Shown here: in pieces, positions 43,291 through 52,742 of the stretch
Layout: each line of letters opens with the position of its first letter
How positions within the stretch are numbered: position 1 is the stretch's first letter
DNA from: MADRE3 sp963718195
GTDB lineage: Bacteria; Desulfobacterota; Desulfobulbia; Desulfobulbales; Desulfocapsaceae
DNA: 64,000 bases
Assembly: GCA_963718195.1 (NCBI GenBank)
Contig: CAVQYQ010000005.1
Span: forward strand, 806,001 to 870,000
Direction: 5' to 3'
Made by a program: the position numbers and the translations under genes
The notes under the pieces: generated by a model
The model's database searches: none
The model's input: the letters and a program-made list of their open reading frames with translations, nothing else
Told to the model about the DNA's origin: nothing

Positions 43291-45135
43291 ATGTCCAAGA
43301 TACGAATTCTCCCCGATCAACTGGCCAACCAAATAGCTGCTGGTGAAGTTGTCGAACGTCCGGCATCGGTTGTCAAGGAGTTGGTTGAGAACAGTCTTGA
43401 CGCCGGAGCGAACCATATCGAAGTTGACATAGATGGCGGAGGAACCAGGCTGATCAGAGTTGTCGACAACGGTGAGGGGATGGATGAAGACGATGTCCTA
43501 CTCTGTCTTGAGCGTCACGGCACCTCTAAAATCAACAGTGAGGAGGACCTGAATGCTATACGGACACTTGGTTTCAGGGGTGAAGCTATTCCGTCCATAT
43601 CCTCTGTATCAAAAATGGTTATCACCTCCCGTCGAAAAGAACATGAGTTTGGAACAACCCTGGTCTGTCACTACGGAAGCATAAAAAAAGTTCATGAATC
43701 CGGTACACAGGCTGGCACCACCATTGAGATCAGCAACCTTTTCGGCAACACCCCGGCACGAAGAAAATTCTTAAGAACCAGGAGAACCGAACTTTCCCAC
43801 ATTGACGATACCATGAGGAACTATGGGCTGGCACGGCCTGATGTTGCTTTTGTTTTTCGAATCGATGGGCGGGAGACCATCCGGCTTGAATCCGATGCTG
43901 ACATACATAGCCGCCTTGCAACACTGATCAATTATAGTGGAAAATTTATCACCATAGACAGCAGTTCACCAGCTGACGATGGTATCGAGATATTCGGGTT
44001 GCTCGTTTCACCTGAATCAGCAGCACCGGCAGCATCCCGATTACGTGTGTTTGTCAACGGACGGGCAATCAGGGATCGAATGATCGCCCACGCCGTAAAC
44101 GAGGGCATGCGCTCATTCCTGTTAAAAGGACGAAGCCCTGCTGGAATGATTAAAATTACTGTTCCACCGGAAAGCATAGATGTAAATGTTCATCCGGCAA
44201 AACATGAAATCAGATTTCGGGACAGTCGGATAGTTCATACACGCATCTGTGACGCCGTTAGAGATGCACTGGTTGACCACCAGCATCGGGTGCGCGGAGA
44301 AATATTCTCATCGAGACCAGTGCACGACCAACACCTGGTCGACCGAGAAGACACTCGCCAGTTTCCTGAACCCGACATGCCATCCCCTCCCGAAAATTCC
44401 AAGTCAACGGCAGTAGTCAACCAGGATACCGGTCAACAATACACGCCAGCATCTTTAACGACACCGAAGACTGTTTTGTCTGAGAATGGTCCGGCCTACC
44501 TGTCCTTTGCACCGCCGCAAACTCGGACAACAGAACCATCTGATACTGACCAGGTGAGGATCGAAGATTTAATGGTCATCGGCAGTTTCAAAGACCTCTA
44601 TATTTTCTGCAGAAACAGGGACAAACTTATCGTCATTGATCAGCATGCTGCCCATGAACGGTTGCTCTTTGAAGAATTGCACGCCCAGTATAACCGTGGC
44701 AAAATTGGTTCACAGCAGCTGATGTTTCCGATCACCCTGGAGCTTTCCGTGTTTCAATCCCAGCTGGTAGAAGATAATATGGAACAACTGGAAAACATGG
44801 GGTTTTCCCTCAGGGAGTTTGGTGGTAACACCTGGATACTTGCTGCCGTACCTGCTCTGGTGAAATCTGGACACCCTCAGGATCTCTTTTTCGATCTGCT
44901 TGAACAGTTTGGTAGTGAGAAAGATGTAAGCGGGGGCAATAAGTTCATTGATATCCTGGCGACTATGGCATGCAAAGCGGCTGTCAAGTCCGGGGATCAA
45001 CTATCAAATCTTGAAGTCAGAACTCTGCTGGAAAAAATGATCAGGGCCAACCTCTTCTCGCACTGCCCTCACGGCAGACCAGTGGTCAAGATCATGGAAG
45101 ATTCTGATATTAAAAAATGGTTTCACCGGACATGA
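43291..45135 (+). CDS. mutL: DNA mismatch repair protein MutL
   Basis: 614 residues. N-terminal GHKL ATPase (1-~330): VVKELVENSLDAGA (Glu catalytic), DNGEGMD, RHGTSKI and GFRGEAIPSISSVS; the C-terminal dimerisation domain (~420-614) contains DQHAAHERLLFE, QQLMFP and CPHGRP(V), but the endonuclease motif DQHAxxER is present (DQHAAHER), so this MutL is probably a nicking type rather than the E. coli type. It overlaps the next gene by four bases. Confidence 0.96.
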   Translation: MSKIRILPDQLANQIAAGEVVERPASVVKELVENSLDAGANHIEVDIDGGGTRLIRVVDNGEGMDEDDVLLCLERHGTSKINSEEDLNAIRTLGFRGEAIPSISSVSKMVITSRRKEHEFGTTLVCHYGSIKKVHESGTQAGTTIEISNLFGNTPARRKFLRTRRTELSHIDDTMRNYGLARPDVAFVFRIDGRETIRLESDADIHSRLATLINYSGKFITIDSSSPADDGIEIFGLLVSPESAAPAASRLRVFVNGRAIRDRMIAHAVNEGMRSFLLKGRSPAGMIKITVPPESIDVNVHPAKHEIRFRDSRIVHTRICDAVRDALVDHQHRVRGEIFSSRPVHDQHLVDREDTRQFPEPDMPSPPENSKSTAVVNQDTGQQYTPASLTTPKTVLSENGPAYLSFAPPQTRTTEPSDTDQVRIEDLMVIGSFKDLYIFCRNRDKLIVIDQHAAHERLLFEELHAQYNRGKIGSQQLMFPITLELSVFQSQLVEDNMEQLENMGFSLREFGGNTWILAAVPALVKSGHPQDLFFDLLEQFGSEKDVSGGNKFIDILATMACKAAVKSGDQLSNLEVRTLLEKMIRANLFSHCPHGRPVVKIMEDSDIKKWFHRT

Positions 45136-45698
45136 GACAATTACCCTCCGAAAAGAAGTTTGCTCACCTGGTGGAAATAGTTGTTTTTATCTGCTGCTTC
45201 ATATTGCTGTTCACCGGCTGTGCCCGGAAACAGACAGGAAAGGTCATGGAGGTTACCGCCTACTGTGGTTGTTCAATCTGCTGCGAGTGGGAACGTGGCA
45301 GCTGGACCTACCTCAAACTGGACTTCTGGAATCGATATGTGAGTACAGGTCCCCAGACAGGACAGCGCTATTCTGGTCTGACAGCCCATGGAACAGACCC
45401 CCGGGAGCCCGAGGAAGGGCTCTTTTCCGTGGACAGCCTCAAGCGGCCATGGATGATTCCGGTAAGGACAATCCTTTTTCCATGGTACCTCGTTTCCCAG
45501 GACGGAACCATCGCTGCAGATACCAGATATTATCCGTTCGGTACTCGAATGTACATTCCCGGCTATGGCTGGGGAGTGGTTGAAGATCGGGGTGGTGCGA
45601 TAAAAGGAAAAAAACGGATCGACATATTTTACAATACCCATACAGAAGCCCTGCAGTGGGGGCGAAAAAATGTTCAGGTAATCATAGAGTTACCCTGA
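45132..45698 (+). CDS. 3D-domain (RlpA-like fold) lipoprotein
   Basis: 188 residues from ATG 45132, which overlaps the mutL stop. Hydrophobic N-terminal segment with a lipobox-like TGC, then the 3D domain: MEVTAYCGCSICCEW (about residue 38), the later DTRYYPFGTRMYIPGYGWGVVEDRGGAIKG, and a final Asp motif RIDIFYNTHTEALQWG. The three Asp residues that name the domain are in these last two motifs. Related proteins are MltA-type or RpfB-associated and cleave or bind peptidoglycan. No second cell wall binding domain is present. Confidence 0.85.
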   Translation: MRQLPSEKKFAHLVEIVVFICCFILLFTGCARKQTGKVMEVTAYCGCSICCEWERGSWTYLKLDFWNRYVSTGPQTGQRYSGLTAHGTDPREPEEGLFSVDSLKRPWMIPVRTILFPWYLVSQDGTIAADTRYYPFGTRMYIPGYGWGVVEDRGGAIKGKKRIDIFYNTHTEALQWGRKNVQVIIELP

Positions 45699-45715
45699 CT
45701 CCAGCAAGGTACTAA

Positions 45716-47053
45716 ATGTCAAAGAGGATCAACCAGTCAGCAGTTTCTATCATCGGCGGCGGACTTGCCGGCTGTGAAGCGGCCTGGCAGCTGGCAACAA
45801 GAGATATTCCTGTTTTGCTCCACGACATGAAACCTGCCGTTTTCAGTCCCGCTCACGAGTCAGAAAATCTCGGCGAACTGGTCTGCTCCAATTCGCTGCG
45901 CTCAAATGATCCTTTTTCTGCTGTCGGTTTGTTAAAGGATGAGATGCGACAACTCGATTCTCTTATCATCAAGACGGCCGACGAAACAGCTGTACCGGCT
46001 GGAAAGGCACTTGCGGTCGATCGTGAGCTGTTTTCCGCAGATATAACGAAACGGATCACAGAGCACCCCCTGATCACCATAGTTCGGGAGGAAGTCAAAG
46101 AAATCCCGAACAGCAGTAACACGTTCACCATCCTGGCTACCGGCCCACTGAGTTCTGACTCCCTTGCCGAATCACTGGCAGAGCTGACGGGTAAAGAGCG
46201 ACTCTACTTTTATGACGCGATCGCCCCGATCATCTATTCCGACTCCCTGGATATGGATGTTATCTATCAGAAATCACGATACGACGACGGACCTGGCGAC
46301 TACCTCAATTGCCCGCTGGATCGGCAATCGTACGAACAGTTTATAACTGAACTGAGCAAGGCACAATATGCCCCGCTTCGTGACTTTGAAGATGCAAAAT
46401 ATTTTGAAGGCTGCCTGCCGATCGAAATCATTCGCTCCCGGGGAGATGATACCCTCCGCTTCGGCCCGATGAAACCAGTCGGTCTCGAAGATCCCCGCAC
46501 TGGCAGGATACCCTATGCAGTTGTCCAGTTGAGGAAGGAGAACAGCCAGGGAACGCTCTACAATATGGTCGGCTTTCAAACCAAATTGACCTATGGGGAG
46601 CAACAGCGGATCTTCAAGATGATTCCCGGCCTCGAACGGGCCCAATTTGCCCGTCTAGGTTCGATACATCGCAACACCTTTATTTGTGCCCCCGCTATTC
46701 TGCTGCCGACATTACAAACCAGGATGCGGCCAGATCTGCTGATCGCCGGACAGTTATCCGGGGTCGAGGGTTATGTGGAGAGTGCAGCCATGGGGTTGAT
46801 CGCCGGTCTGAACTGCTCTCGGCTGACAAAAAACCTCAAGCCGTTGTTACCACCCTCGGAAACGGCCCTGGCAGCCCTTCTTGATCATCTCACCAAGACC
46901 AATCCAAGTCATTTTCAACCCTCAAATATTAACTTTGGGCTGTTTCCCGCCTGGGAGAAGAAAGTGCCAAAACGGATGAGAGGGCAGGTTCGGGCCGAAC
47001 GCTCCTTGATGGCGCGCTCGGCGTGGATGAAACAGATGGTAAAAGAGCGTTGA
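45716..47053 (+). CDS. trmFO: Methylenetetrahydrofolate-tRNA-(uracil-5-)-methyltransferase TrmFO
   Basis: 445 residues. FAD-dependent enzyme making ribothymidine 54 in tRNA using methylene-THF. N-terminal FAD motif VSIIGGGLAGCEAAWQLA, then CSNSLRSNDPFSAVGLLK, YFYDAIAPI, YLNCPLDR, and GQLSGVEGYVESAAMGLIAG near the C-terminus. Found in place of TrmA in many non-enteric bacteria. AAGG lies six bases before the start. It converges with the primase-helicase gene with a 16-base gap. Confidence 0.97.
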   Translation: MSKRINQSAVSIIGGGLAGCEAAWQLATRDIPVLLHDMKPAVFSPAHESENLGELVCSNSLRSNDPFSAVGLLKDEMRQLDSLIIKTADETAVPAGKALAVDRELFSADITKRITEHPLITIVREEVKEIPNSSNTFTILATGPLSSDSLAESLAELTGKERLYFYDAIAPIIYSDSLDMDVIYQKSRYDDGPGDYLNCPLDRQSYEQFITELSKAQYAPLRDFEDAKYFEGCLPIEIIRSRGDDTLRFGPMKPVGLEDPRTGRIPYAVVQLRKENSQGTLYNMVGFQTKLTYGEQQRIFKMIPGLERAQFARLGSIHRNTFICAPAILLPTLQTRMRPDLLIAGQLSGVEGYVESAAMGLIAGLNCSRLTKNLKPLLPPSETALAALLDHLTKTNPSHFQPSNINFGLFPAWEKKVPKRMRGQVRAERSLMARSAWMKQMVKER

Positions 47054-47069
47054 TAGAGCAGCGTACCGC

Positions 47070-48848
47070 TTACTCTGAGGAAGACTCAACAAAGCCCCAA
47101 TAAGGATAATCGAGCCGGTAGGAAGCGACAAGCCCCGGACTATGCTCACGACTGGCTACCAGGAAAAGCTTATTGCTCCTCTCATCGACTTCAGAGTCCT
47201 GCTGGTCCCAATCCGGGTAGAGAACAAGGGCGTTATCCGCACTGTACTCAATGTCACCTGAACCCTTAAAAACGCCCATATGTGGTGCTTCTTTATAGGA
47301 GCCTTTATCCCCCCGGGACAGCTCTGAAATGACCATGAATGACACCTGCATTTCATCCCTGATTGACTCGAGCTGCCGTAACCAGGCATCAATACCGGTT
47401 CTTCGTTCACTGAAATCTTTAAACGGTAACTTGTGGAGACTGTCTATAATAACAATGGTATAGTCACTTTGGGTCTCATGGCGAATAAAATCAATATGCC
47501 GACGCATAATCTCTGGGCTCACCTTCCGATCATTAACGACGCGAAACCATTTCAACATTTTTTTAAAATCAGTGCAGGCCTTGTCATATTGCTCTCGTTC
47601 CTCCTCGACATTTCCGGTCAAGAGCTTTCCTGAAGAGATCCTGCTCATCCGGGTCAAGGTACGCTGATAAATTTTCTGGCGACCATTTTCGAAATCGTAA
47701 TAGAGAACAGGTATCCCCCTGAGCGCCATCTCTGTACCAATCTGTATGACAAAACAGGATTTACCCACCTTGGGGGCGCCGCCAATAACGTTAATGCCAT
47801 GAACACCGCCAATTGCCCGGTCGAGAAAATCGAATCCGGAATTAAGGTTTAAATAGTCCCTGGAGGTCTGTTTATCCAGTTGATCAAAAAAGCGGTCATG
47901 CTCACGCCTTGGTGTTGCAAACGGTGAAAAAGCTTTCGACTTTCTCGCCATTCGGGTAATTTCTTTCTGGAATGAGCGTCCACTGTCCTTGGCGAGCTGC
48001 CAGAGAGAATAATTCCGTTGCTGACCGGCTGACCAGCTGATCAACCGTGCTTTATAGCCAAGCCGTGATGCGAGTGACCGAGCCCGTACTTCAGATTCCA
48101 TACTGTTAACCGTAGAAATGAAAATCGTCCTGATATGGGCGAATCTCTCTGGATCTACCGCTTCAAAAATCTGGCTGTCTGGCACAGCAATTCCCGGCAA
48201 ACCAAGTTGTTTCAGGGCCAGGAGGTCATCTTCACCCTCACAGATAACCAGCGCTCCGTTTTCACAGCGGGCAATATCCTGGACATTATAGAGCTGGAAC
48301 TGGTCTATGGAGGCCCGTTCTTCACCATGCCAGAAGAAATCCTCAGGCCGGTTGGGGAAAACACAACGGGCGGTATAACAATTACCATCCTCCTGGAAGT
48401 AGGGGTAAACGATGTAGCGTCCATTGTAGCCAATAGTCATTTCAGCGAGCACAGGCTCTGAAATAGCTGCCTCCTTGAATCGACTGATAATCTGCTCGGT
48501 GAGGCTGTCCTGATACTTCCGCACCTCCTGATTAATGGTCAGAGTCGGAAGATCGGCCTCGATAATCAGGTGTTCCCTGTCGGGGTCATAGCCTGGTGTT
48601 TCGGTCGGGTCACTCTTTATCAACTTGGTGAACCAGAGAGGAAAGCCACCGGGCACGCAGCGATTCAGACATCTGAAATAGCCATGAAAGAATCCTTCCC
48701 GGTTAATGAATACAATAAACCGCTGATCGCCGTCATATCCATTTTCATGACAGAACGGACAATCTGCGGTGAAGGTGGTCTTGTCAAGTTTTCCATTCTG
48801 CAGATGCTTCTGGTAAAAATCGTATACAGCCTGGGGGTAGTCAATCAT
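47070..48848 (-). CDS. Toprim and DnaB/RadA-type ATPase protein (primase-helicase-like)
   Basis: 592 residues. N-terminal zinc-binding set (CPFCHENG at ~30-37 and CLNRC at ~60-64), a Toprim domain (ALVICEGEDDLLALKQLGLPG, ~200-220; then a TVNS block in place of DxD), and a RecA-like domain (~330-590) with Walker A GAPKVGKS, YYDFENG, Walker B IVIIDSLHKL and SELSRGDKG. This is the layout of phage T7 gp4/Twinkle-type primase-helicases, though the Toprim acidic pair looks changed. No phage genes are near. Role unknown: DNA replication or repair, or a degraded mobile-element gene. Confidence 0.78.
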   Translation of the reverse strand: MIDYPQAVYDFYQKHLQNGKLDKTTFTADCPFCHENGYDGDQRFIVFINREGFFHGYFRCLNRCVPGGFPLWFTKLIKSDPTETPGYDPDREHLIIEADLPTLTINQEVRKYQDSLTEQIISRFKEAAISEPVLAEMTIGYNGRYIVYPYFQEDGNCYTARCVFPNRPEDFFWHGEERASIDQFQLYNVQDIARCENGALVICEGEDDLLALKQLGLPGIAVPDSQIFEAVDPERFAHIRTIFISTVNSMESEVRARSLASRLGYKARLISWSAGQQRNYSLWQLAKDSGRSFQKEITRMARKSKAFSPFATPRREHDRFFDQLDKQTSRDYLNLNSGFDFLDRAIGGVHGINVIGGAPKVGKSCFVIQIGTEMALRGIPVLYYDFENGRQKIYQRTLTRMSRISSGKLLTGNVEEEREQYDKACTDFKKMLKWFRVVNDRKVSPEIMRRHIDFIRHETQSDYTIVIIDSLHKLPFKDFSERRTGIDAWLRQLESIRDEMQVSFMVISELSRGDKGSYKEAPHMGVFKGSGDIEYSADNALVLYPDWDQQDSEVDERSNKLFLVASREHSPGLVASYRLDYPYWGFVESSSE

Positions 48849-49083
48849 ATTATGCTCAAGAAGGTTATGGTAAAGATGAAATTATCGGAAATCTGTCTAT
48901 CAGGGAGTCATCTAAAATGAACGATCTCCTCATTATTGACTACCACGTGGGAAAGTTTAAAGTCAAGAAAACGGGGGGTTAATCATTGTAATAATATTCC
49001 TGTATGAGAAAATACCGGAAAAAGGGTCCGTGGTTACCATCCTGTTACCCAGTAGTACTGACTCTAATCAAGGAGTTACCGTA

Positions 49084-49674
49084 TCATAGCACACTAATAA
49101 TGTTATATCTTTTCAGCAGCGCCAGTGTCTCGGCAAGCGGTAAGCCTACGACATTGGAATATGATCCACCGATACGTTCCACCAGTATTCCGCCAACCCC
49201 CTGTATGCCGTATCCCCCTGCCTTATCAAGCGGCTCGCCGGTTTTCACATAGGCCCGGGCCGTGGCCTGGCTGAATTTTGTGAAGCGGACGCTGGTGAGA
49301 ACCCGTTCAACAGTTTTTATATGCAGGTCACGACAGGCAAGACAATAACCGGTCATCACCTTGTGCTCCCTGCCGGAAAGGGCCATCAGCATCTCAACGG
49401 CATCGTCTTCAGATTCCGGTTTGCCAAACACATTATCATCAATAAAGACAATCGTATCAGCCGAGAGAATCCAGGCATCAGGAACACGCCTTGCGACGTC
49501 CAGTGCTTTTTCACCAGCCATGCGTTCAACAAATGTCCCGGGGGATTCCCCGGTTCTCCTGATTTCTGCAATTGATGCGGCGATGGTTTGAAAGTTCAGA
49601 CCAAGTTCTTCCAGAAATGATATTCTTCGAGGAGACTGGGAGGCAAGTATCAGTTTTTTTTCCGTCTGAAACAC
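49084..49674 (-). CDS. maf: Maf-family nucleoside triphosphate pyrophosphatase
   Basis: 196 residues from GTG 49674, chosen because AGAAGG lies seven bases upstream and the product then begins MFQTEKKLILASQSPRR, the family start. The conserved set SQSPRR, the Lys in GEKALDVA, SADTIV and GKPESEDDAVEML is intact. Maf hydrolyses dTTP, UTP or modified nucleotides and can affect septation. The open frame to 49749 adds 25 unconserved residues. Confidence 0.93.
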   Translation of the reverse strand: MFQTEKKLILASQSPRRISFLEELGLNFQTIAASIAEIRRTGESPGTFVERMAGEKALDVARRVPDAWILSADTIVFIDDNVFGKPESEDDAVEMLMALSGREHKVMTGYCLACRDLHIKTVERVLTSVRFTKFSQATARAYVKTGEPLDKAGGYGIQGVGGILVERIGGSYSNVVGLPLAETLALLKRYNIISVL

Positions 49675-49823
49675 TTCATATCCTTCTGGTTGAGTCACCG
49701 CCAGGTAAACCCAGACGAGAGATCCCTGCCTGAATCTTGTGGTGAACAATATGCACTTTAAAAAACAATTTGAACTGTGATACTATAGAGAAATACTATT
49801 TTCCATATCAAGGAGTAATGAGC

Positions 49824-50273
49824 ATGGGTGAAACTGAAAGACTCACGACACAAACGTTTCAGCAGGGTGAAATCATCTTTCATGAAGGTGATCCGGGCAA
49901 ACATGTCTACCTGATCGTCAGCGGCTCAGTTGAAATTTATAAAACAGTGGGCGACCAGCGTCAATTACTTAATACCATCGGTAGTGGGGAGATATTTGGT
50001 GAAATGGGACTAGTTTCCAACGAACCGCGTTTCGCAACAGTGATTGCTGCCGAGGACTGTCGACTGATCATGGTCCAGGACAAGGCATTCCACCTTGCCC
50101 TGGTAAATGAGAAAATGCCGATAATCAAGCCGTTGATCAGCCAGCTTGTAGAACGATTCAGAAAAGTTGAAATTCAAAGCCATGAATATATAAAGAGAAT
50201 CGACCATCTTGAAAATGAACTGTCCTACGCCAGAGAGAAACTACTGAACTACGAGCTGGCCAAAGAAGATTAA
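49824..50273 (+). CDS. Cyclic-nucleotide-binding domain protein
   Basis: 149 residues from the second ATG (49824), eight bases after AAGGAG; ATG 49818 is too close to that site. A single cNMP-binding fold: GEIIFHEGDPGKHVYLIVSGSVEIYK, then the phosphate cassette GEIFGEMGLVSNEPRFATVIA. The C-terminal 40 residues are predicted coiled coil. No DNA-binding or enzymatic domain is present, so it may be a ligand sensor that works through a partner. Confidence 0.88.
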   Translation: MGETERLTTQTFQQGEIIFHEGDPGKHVYLIVSGSVEIYKTVGDQRQLLNTIGSGEIFGEMGLVSNEPRFATVIAAEDCRLIMVQDKAFHLALVNEKMPIIKPLISQLVERFRKVEIQSHEYIKRIDHLENELSYAREKLLNYELAKED

Positions 50274-50464
50274 TACATTTGGAAACCTTAGTCTTCAACA
50301 GGGCCATGCGCATCACCAGCAACCTATCTTTAAAGAATCAGCCTGGCCATTTTATATGCTGCCGGCAGCCGGAAAACACGCCGTCGTTTCCTGGCGCTGC
50401 TGATCAAGGGTATTGCTGAGAGCATTGTGTTGCATAGCAACCCCAACAAAAAGGTCAGGTAGTT

Positions 50465-51928
50465 GTGGCAGACAGGTATAGAACTTACTTTTTCAAGGGT
50501 GCTGTCTTTCTGGTATGGCTTCTCCTGTTCGTTCTCCTGCTTCAGCGAGATTATTTTATCAAGCCGCTGGACAGTCGGGAAGCAGCTGCCCTTGAACGTG
50601 ATGCCCGAACCGAATTTCAGGGAATATACTTCAAGAACAGTAAAATCGGCCATGTCGAGACAGAGTACGCACCCGAAGCTGATGCCCTCCTGGTAAAACA
50701 GCAGGCAATTATGAGCCTGAATATCTCGGGTGAAGCTCATCCAGTAGAACTTACCTTATCTGCCACCCTGAATAGTGACAACACCCTGAAAGACTTTCAC
50801 TTTGAATTTTCATCTCTTTTTTACCAGATGAAGGCGGACGGCACGGTAGAAGGTAATCGTGTTTCTTTTACGCTCGATACCGGCAACAATATAATCAATG
50901 ACCATCTTGAACTTCAAGCCCCTCCACTGCTCTCAACTTCACGGCGTCGCTACCTCCTTCGTGAAGGGATAGAAGAGGGTGATAAAATACGTATTCCCTG
51001 GTTCGATCCTGTTTCACTTTCCTCAAAGAATTCAACCATTGAATATCGCGGCATGGAGCAGGTACTGATCCACGACCGCGTTCACCATCTGCACAGGTTT
51101 ATAGAACACTTTGCAGGTACCAGGGTTAACTCCTGGCTCGATGATGGTGGCAATGTGATCAAGGAAGAATCAGCTGCAGGGTTTGTCTTTATTCAGGAAC
51201 CGGAATTCAAGGCAAGGAAACAGGATGACACCAGCAGCGACCTCTTGGCCTCGGTAGCAGTGAAAATAACCGGTTCAATGCCCGATGATCTTGCAGATCT
51301 GTCAACCATGAGCTATCTGATTACCCTGCCGGCCGACAGCAGTTTTAACATGAACAGCGGCCGCCAGTCCTTCTCTGAAGGTGTTCTCACCCTGAAAAAA
51401 GAACGCATGGAAGTGGGCGAGAATGAAACAGCCTCTATCTGCTCCGGATCAAACAACCATCTTGAAGCTTCACCGTACATCCAAACTGATGCACCTGAAA
51501 TCAAAGAACAAAGCGAGAAAATAACCTCCGGGATGACAACTGACAGGGAAAAGGCGGAAGCAATTGCGCTCTGGGTCTTTCGAGAGCTGGACAAACGCCC
51601 TGTCATCGGTATACCCGACGCCTTGACAACCTTGAACAATCGTATTGGCGATTGCAACGAGCATGCCTCACTCTTTGCGGCACTGGCGCGGGCAACCGGA
51701 ATTCCAACAAAGATAGCTGCAGGCGTTGTATTCCACAAAGGAGCTTTTTATTATCATGCCTGGAACGAAGTCTGTCTGTCAGGGCAATGGATAAGTCTGG
51801 ACACAACAACCGCGCAGTTCCCGGCCGACCTGAGCCATATTAAATTTGTTGAGGGAGAACTCAGGGAACAGGTACAGATTGGCTCGCTGCTCGGCACCCT
51901 TGAAATTGAACCATTGACGGGACACTGA
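50465..51928 (+). CDS. Transglutaminase-like protein anchored in the inner membrane
   Basis: 487 residues from GTG 50465. One N-terminal membrane helix (GAVFLVWLLLFVLLL), a large beta-rich extracytoplasmic region (about 40-370), then a transglutaminase-like domain with Cys in RIGDCNEHASLFAAL, His in YYHAWNEV and Asp in SLDTTTAQFPAD. The catalytic triad is complete. The next two genes encode an ABC ATPase and permease starting 16 and 798 bases after it; all three may form one envelope-related system. Confidence 0.83.
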   Translation: MADRYRTYFFKGAVFLVWLLLFVLLLQRDYFIKPLDSREAAALERDARTEFQGIYFKNSKIGHVETEYAPEADALLVKQQAIMSLNISGEAHPVELTLSATLNSDNTLKDFHFEFSSLFYQMKADGTVEGNRVSFTLDTGNNIINDHLELQAPPLLSTSRRRYLLREGIEEGDKIRIPWFDPVSLSSKNSTIEYRGMEQVLIHDRVHHLHRFIEHFAGTRVNSWLDDGGNVIKEESAAGFVFIQEPEFKARKQDDTSSDLLASVAVKITGSMPDDLADLSTMSYLITLPADSSFNMNSGRQSFSEGVLTLKKERMEVGENETASICSGSNNHLEASPYIQTDAPEIKEQSEKITSGMTTDREKAEAIALWVFRELDKRPVIGIPDALTTLNNRIGDCNEHASLFAALARATGIPTKIAAGVVFHKGAFYYHAWNEVCLSGQWISLDTTTAQFPADLSHIKFVEGELREQVQIGSLLGTLEIEPLTGH

Positions 51929-51944
51929 GGTTCCCCTTTTTCCA

Positions 51945-52739
51945 ATGAGCTCATCAATATTGTCACTTGATCGTTTAACAAAACGTTTCAATACATTTAC
52001 CGCGGTCAACAGTATAACCCTGGATATCTGCAAGGGAGAGATTTTTGGCTTTCTCGGGCCCAACGGTGCCGGTAAAACGACGACCATCAAAATGATCGCC
52101 GGCCTGCTCAAACCAAGTTCAGGCTCATTGTCCATCTGCTCAAACAGCATAGAACATGATTCGGGCCGTTGTCGTCAACTGACCGGATATATACCCGATC
52201 GTCCCTATCTCTATGAAAAGTTGACGGGAAGAGAATATTTGCATTTCATAGCAAGTCTCTATTCCGGAGTAATGGTACACTCGAAATGGCAGGATTTTGC
52301 TGATGAATACCTTGACTATTTCGATATTTACGACTGGAGAAATAATCTTATAGAAAGCTACTCACACGGTATGCGACAGAAGCTGATCATTACTTCGATC
52401 CTGATGCTGGACCAGCCTCTGATTGTTGTAGACGAACCGATGGTTGGCCTTGACCCGAAGAGTGGTCGCATCGTCAAAGAACTCTTTCGAAAAAAAGCAA
52501 ACGAGGGGAAAACCATCTTTCTGTCCACGCATTCCATGGAAATTGCCGAAGAGCTGTGTGACCGTATCAGTATCATTTCCGGCGGAAACCTCATTGCCAC
52601 CGGCACCGTCGACTCCCTGAGGAACGAGGCCGACCACCAGAGTTCCAACCTCGAGGACCTGTTCCTGCAGTTAACCGGTGCATTTGAGCTGCAGGATGTA
52701 ATTGCCGCTCTGAAAAACGGTTCGAAGAACAAAGGTTAG
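51945..52739 (+). CDS. ABC transporter ATP-binding protein
   Basis: 264 residues. Walker A GPNGAGKTTT (about 41-50), Q-loop TGYIPDRPYLYEKLTG, signature SYSHGMRQKL, Walker B IVVDEPMVGLDP and H-loop STHSMEIA. The type belongs to the ABC-2 exporter ATPases with a short C-terminal tail. It is followed after three bases by its permease. Confidence 0.95.
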   Translation: MSSSILSLDRLTKRFNTFTAVNSITLDICKGEIFGFLGPNGAGKTTTIKMIAGLLKPSSGSLSICSNSIEHDSGRCRQLTGYIPDRPYLYEKLTGREYLHFIASLYSGVMVHSKWQDFADEYLDYFDIYDWRNNLIESYSHGMRQKLIITSILMLDQPLIVVDEPMVGLDPKSGRIVKELFRKKANEGKTIFLSTHSMEIAEELCDRISIISGGNLIATGTVDSLRNEADHQSSNLEDLFLQLTGAFELQDVIAALKNGSKNKG

Positions 52740-52742
52740 TCC

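Noticed and set aside
47070..48848. Prophage or plasmid origin around the primase-helicase-like gene
   Set aside because: Both neighbours are core genes, with no integrase, capsid, repressor or attachment repeats visible.
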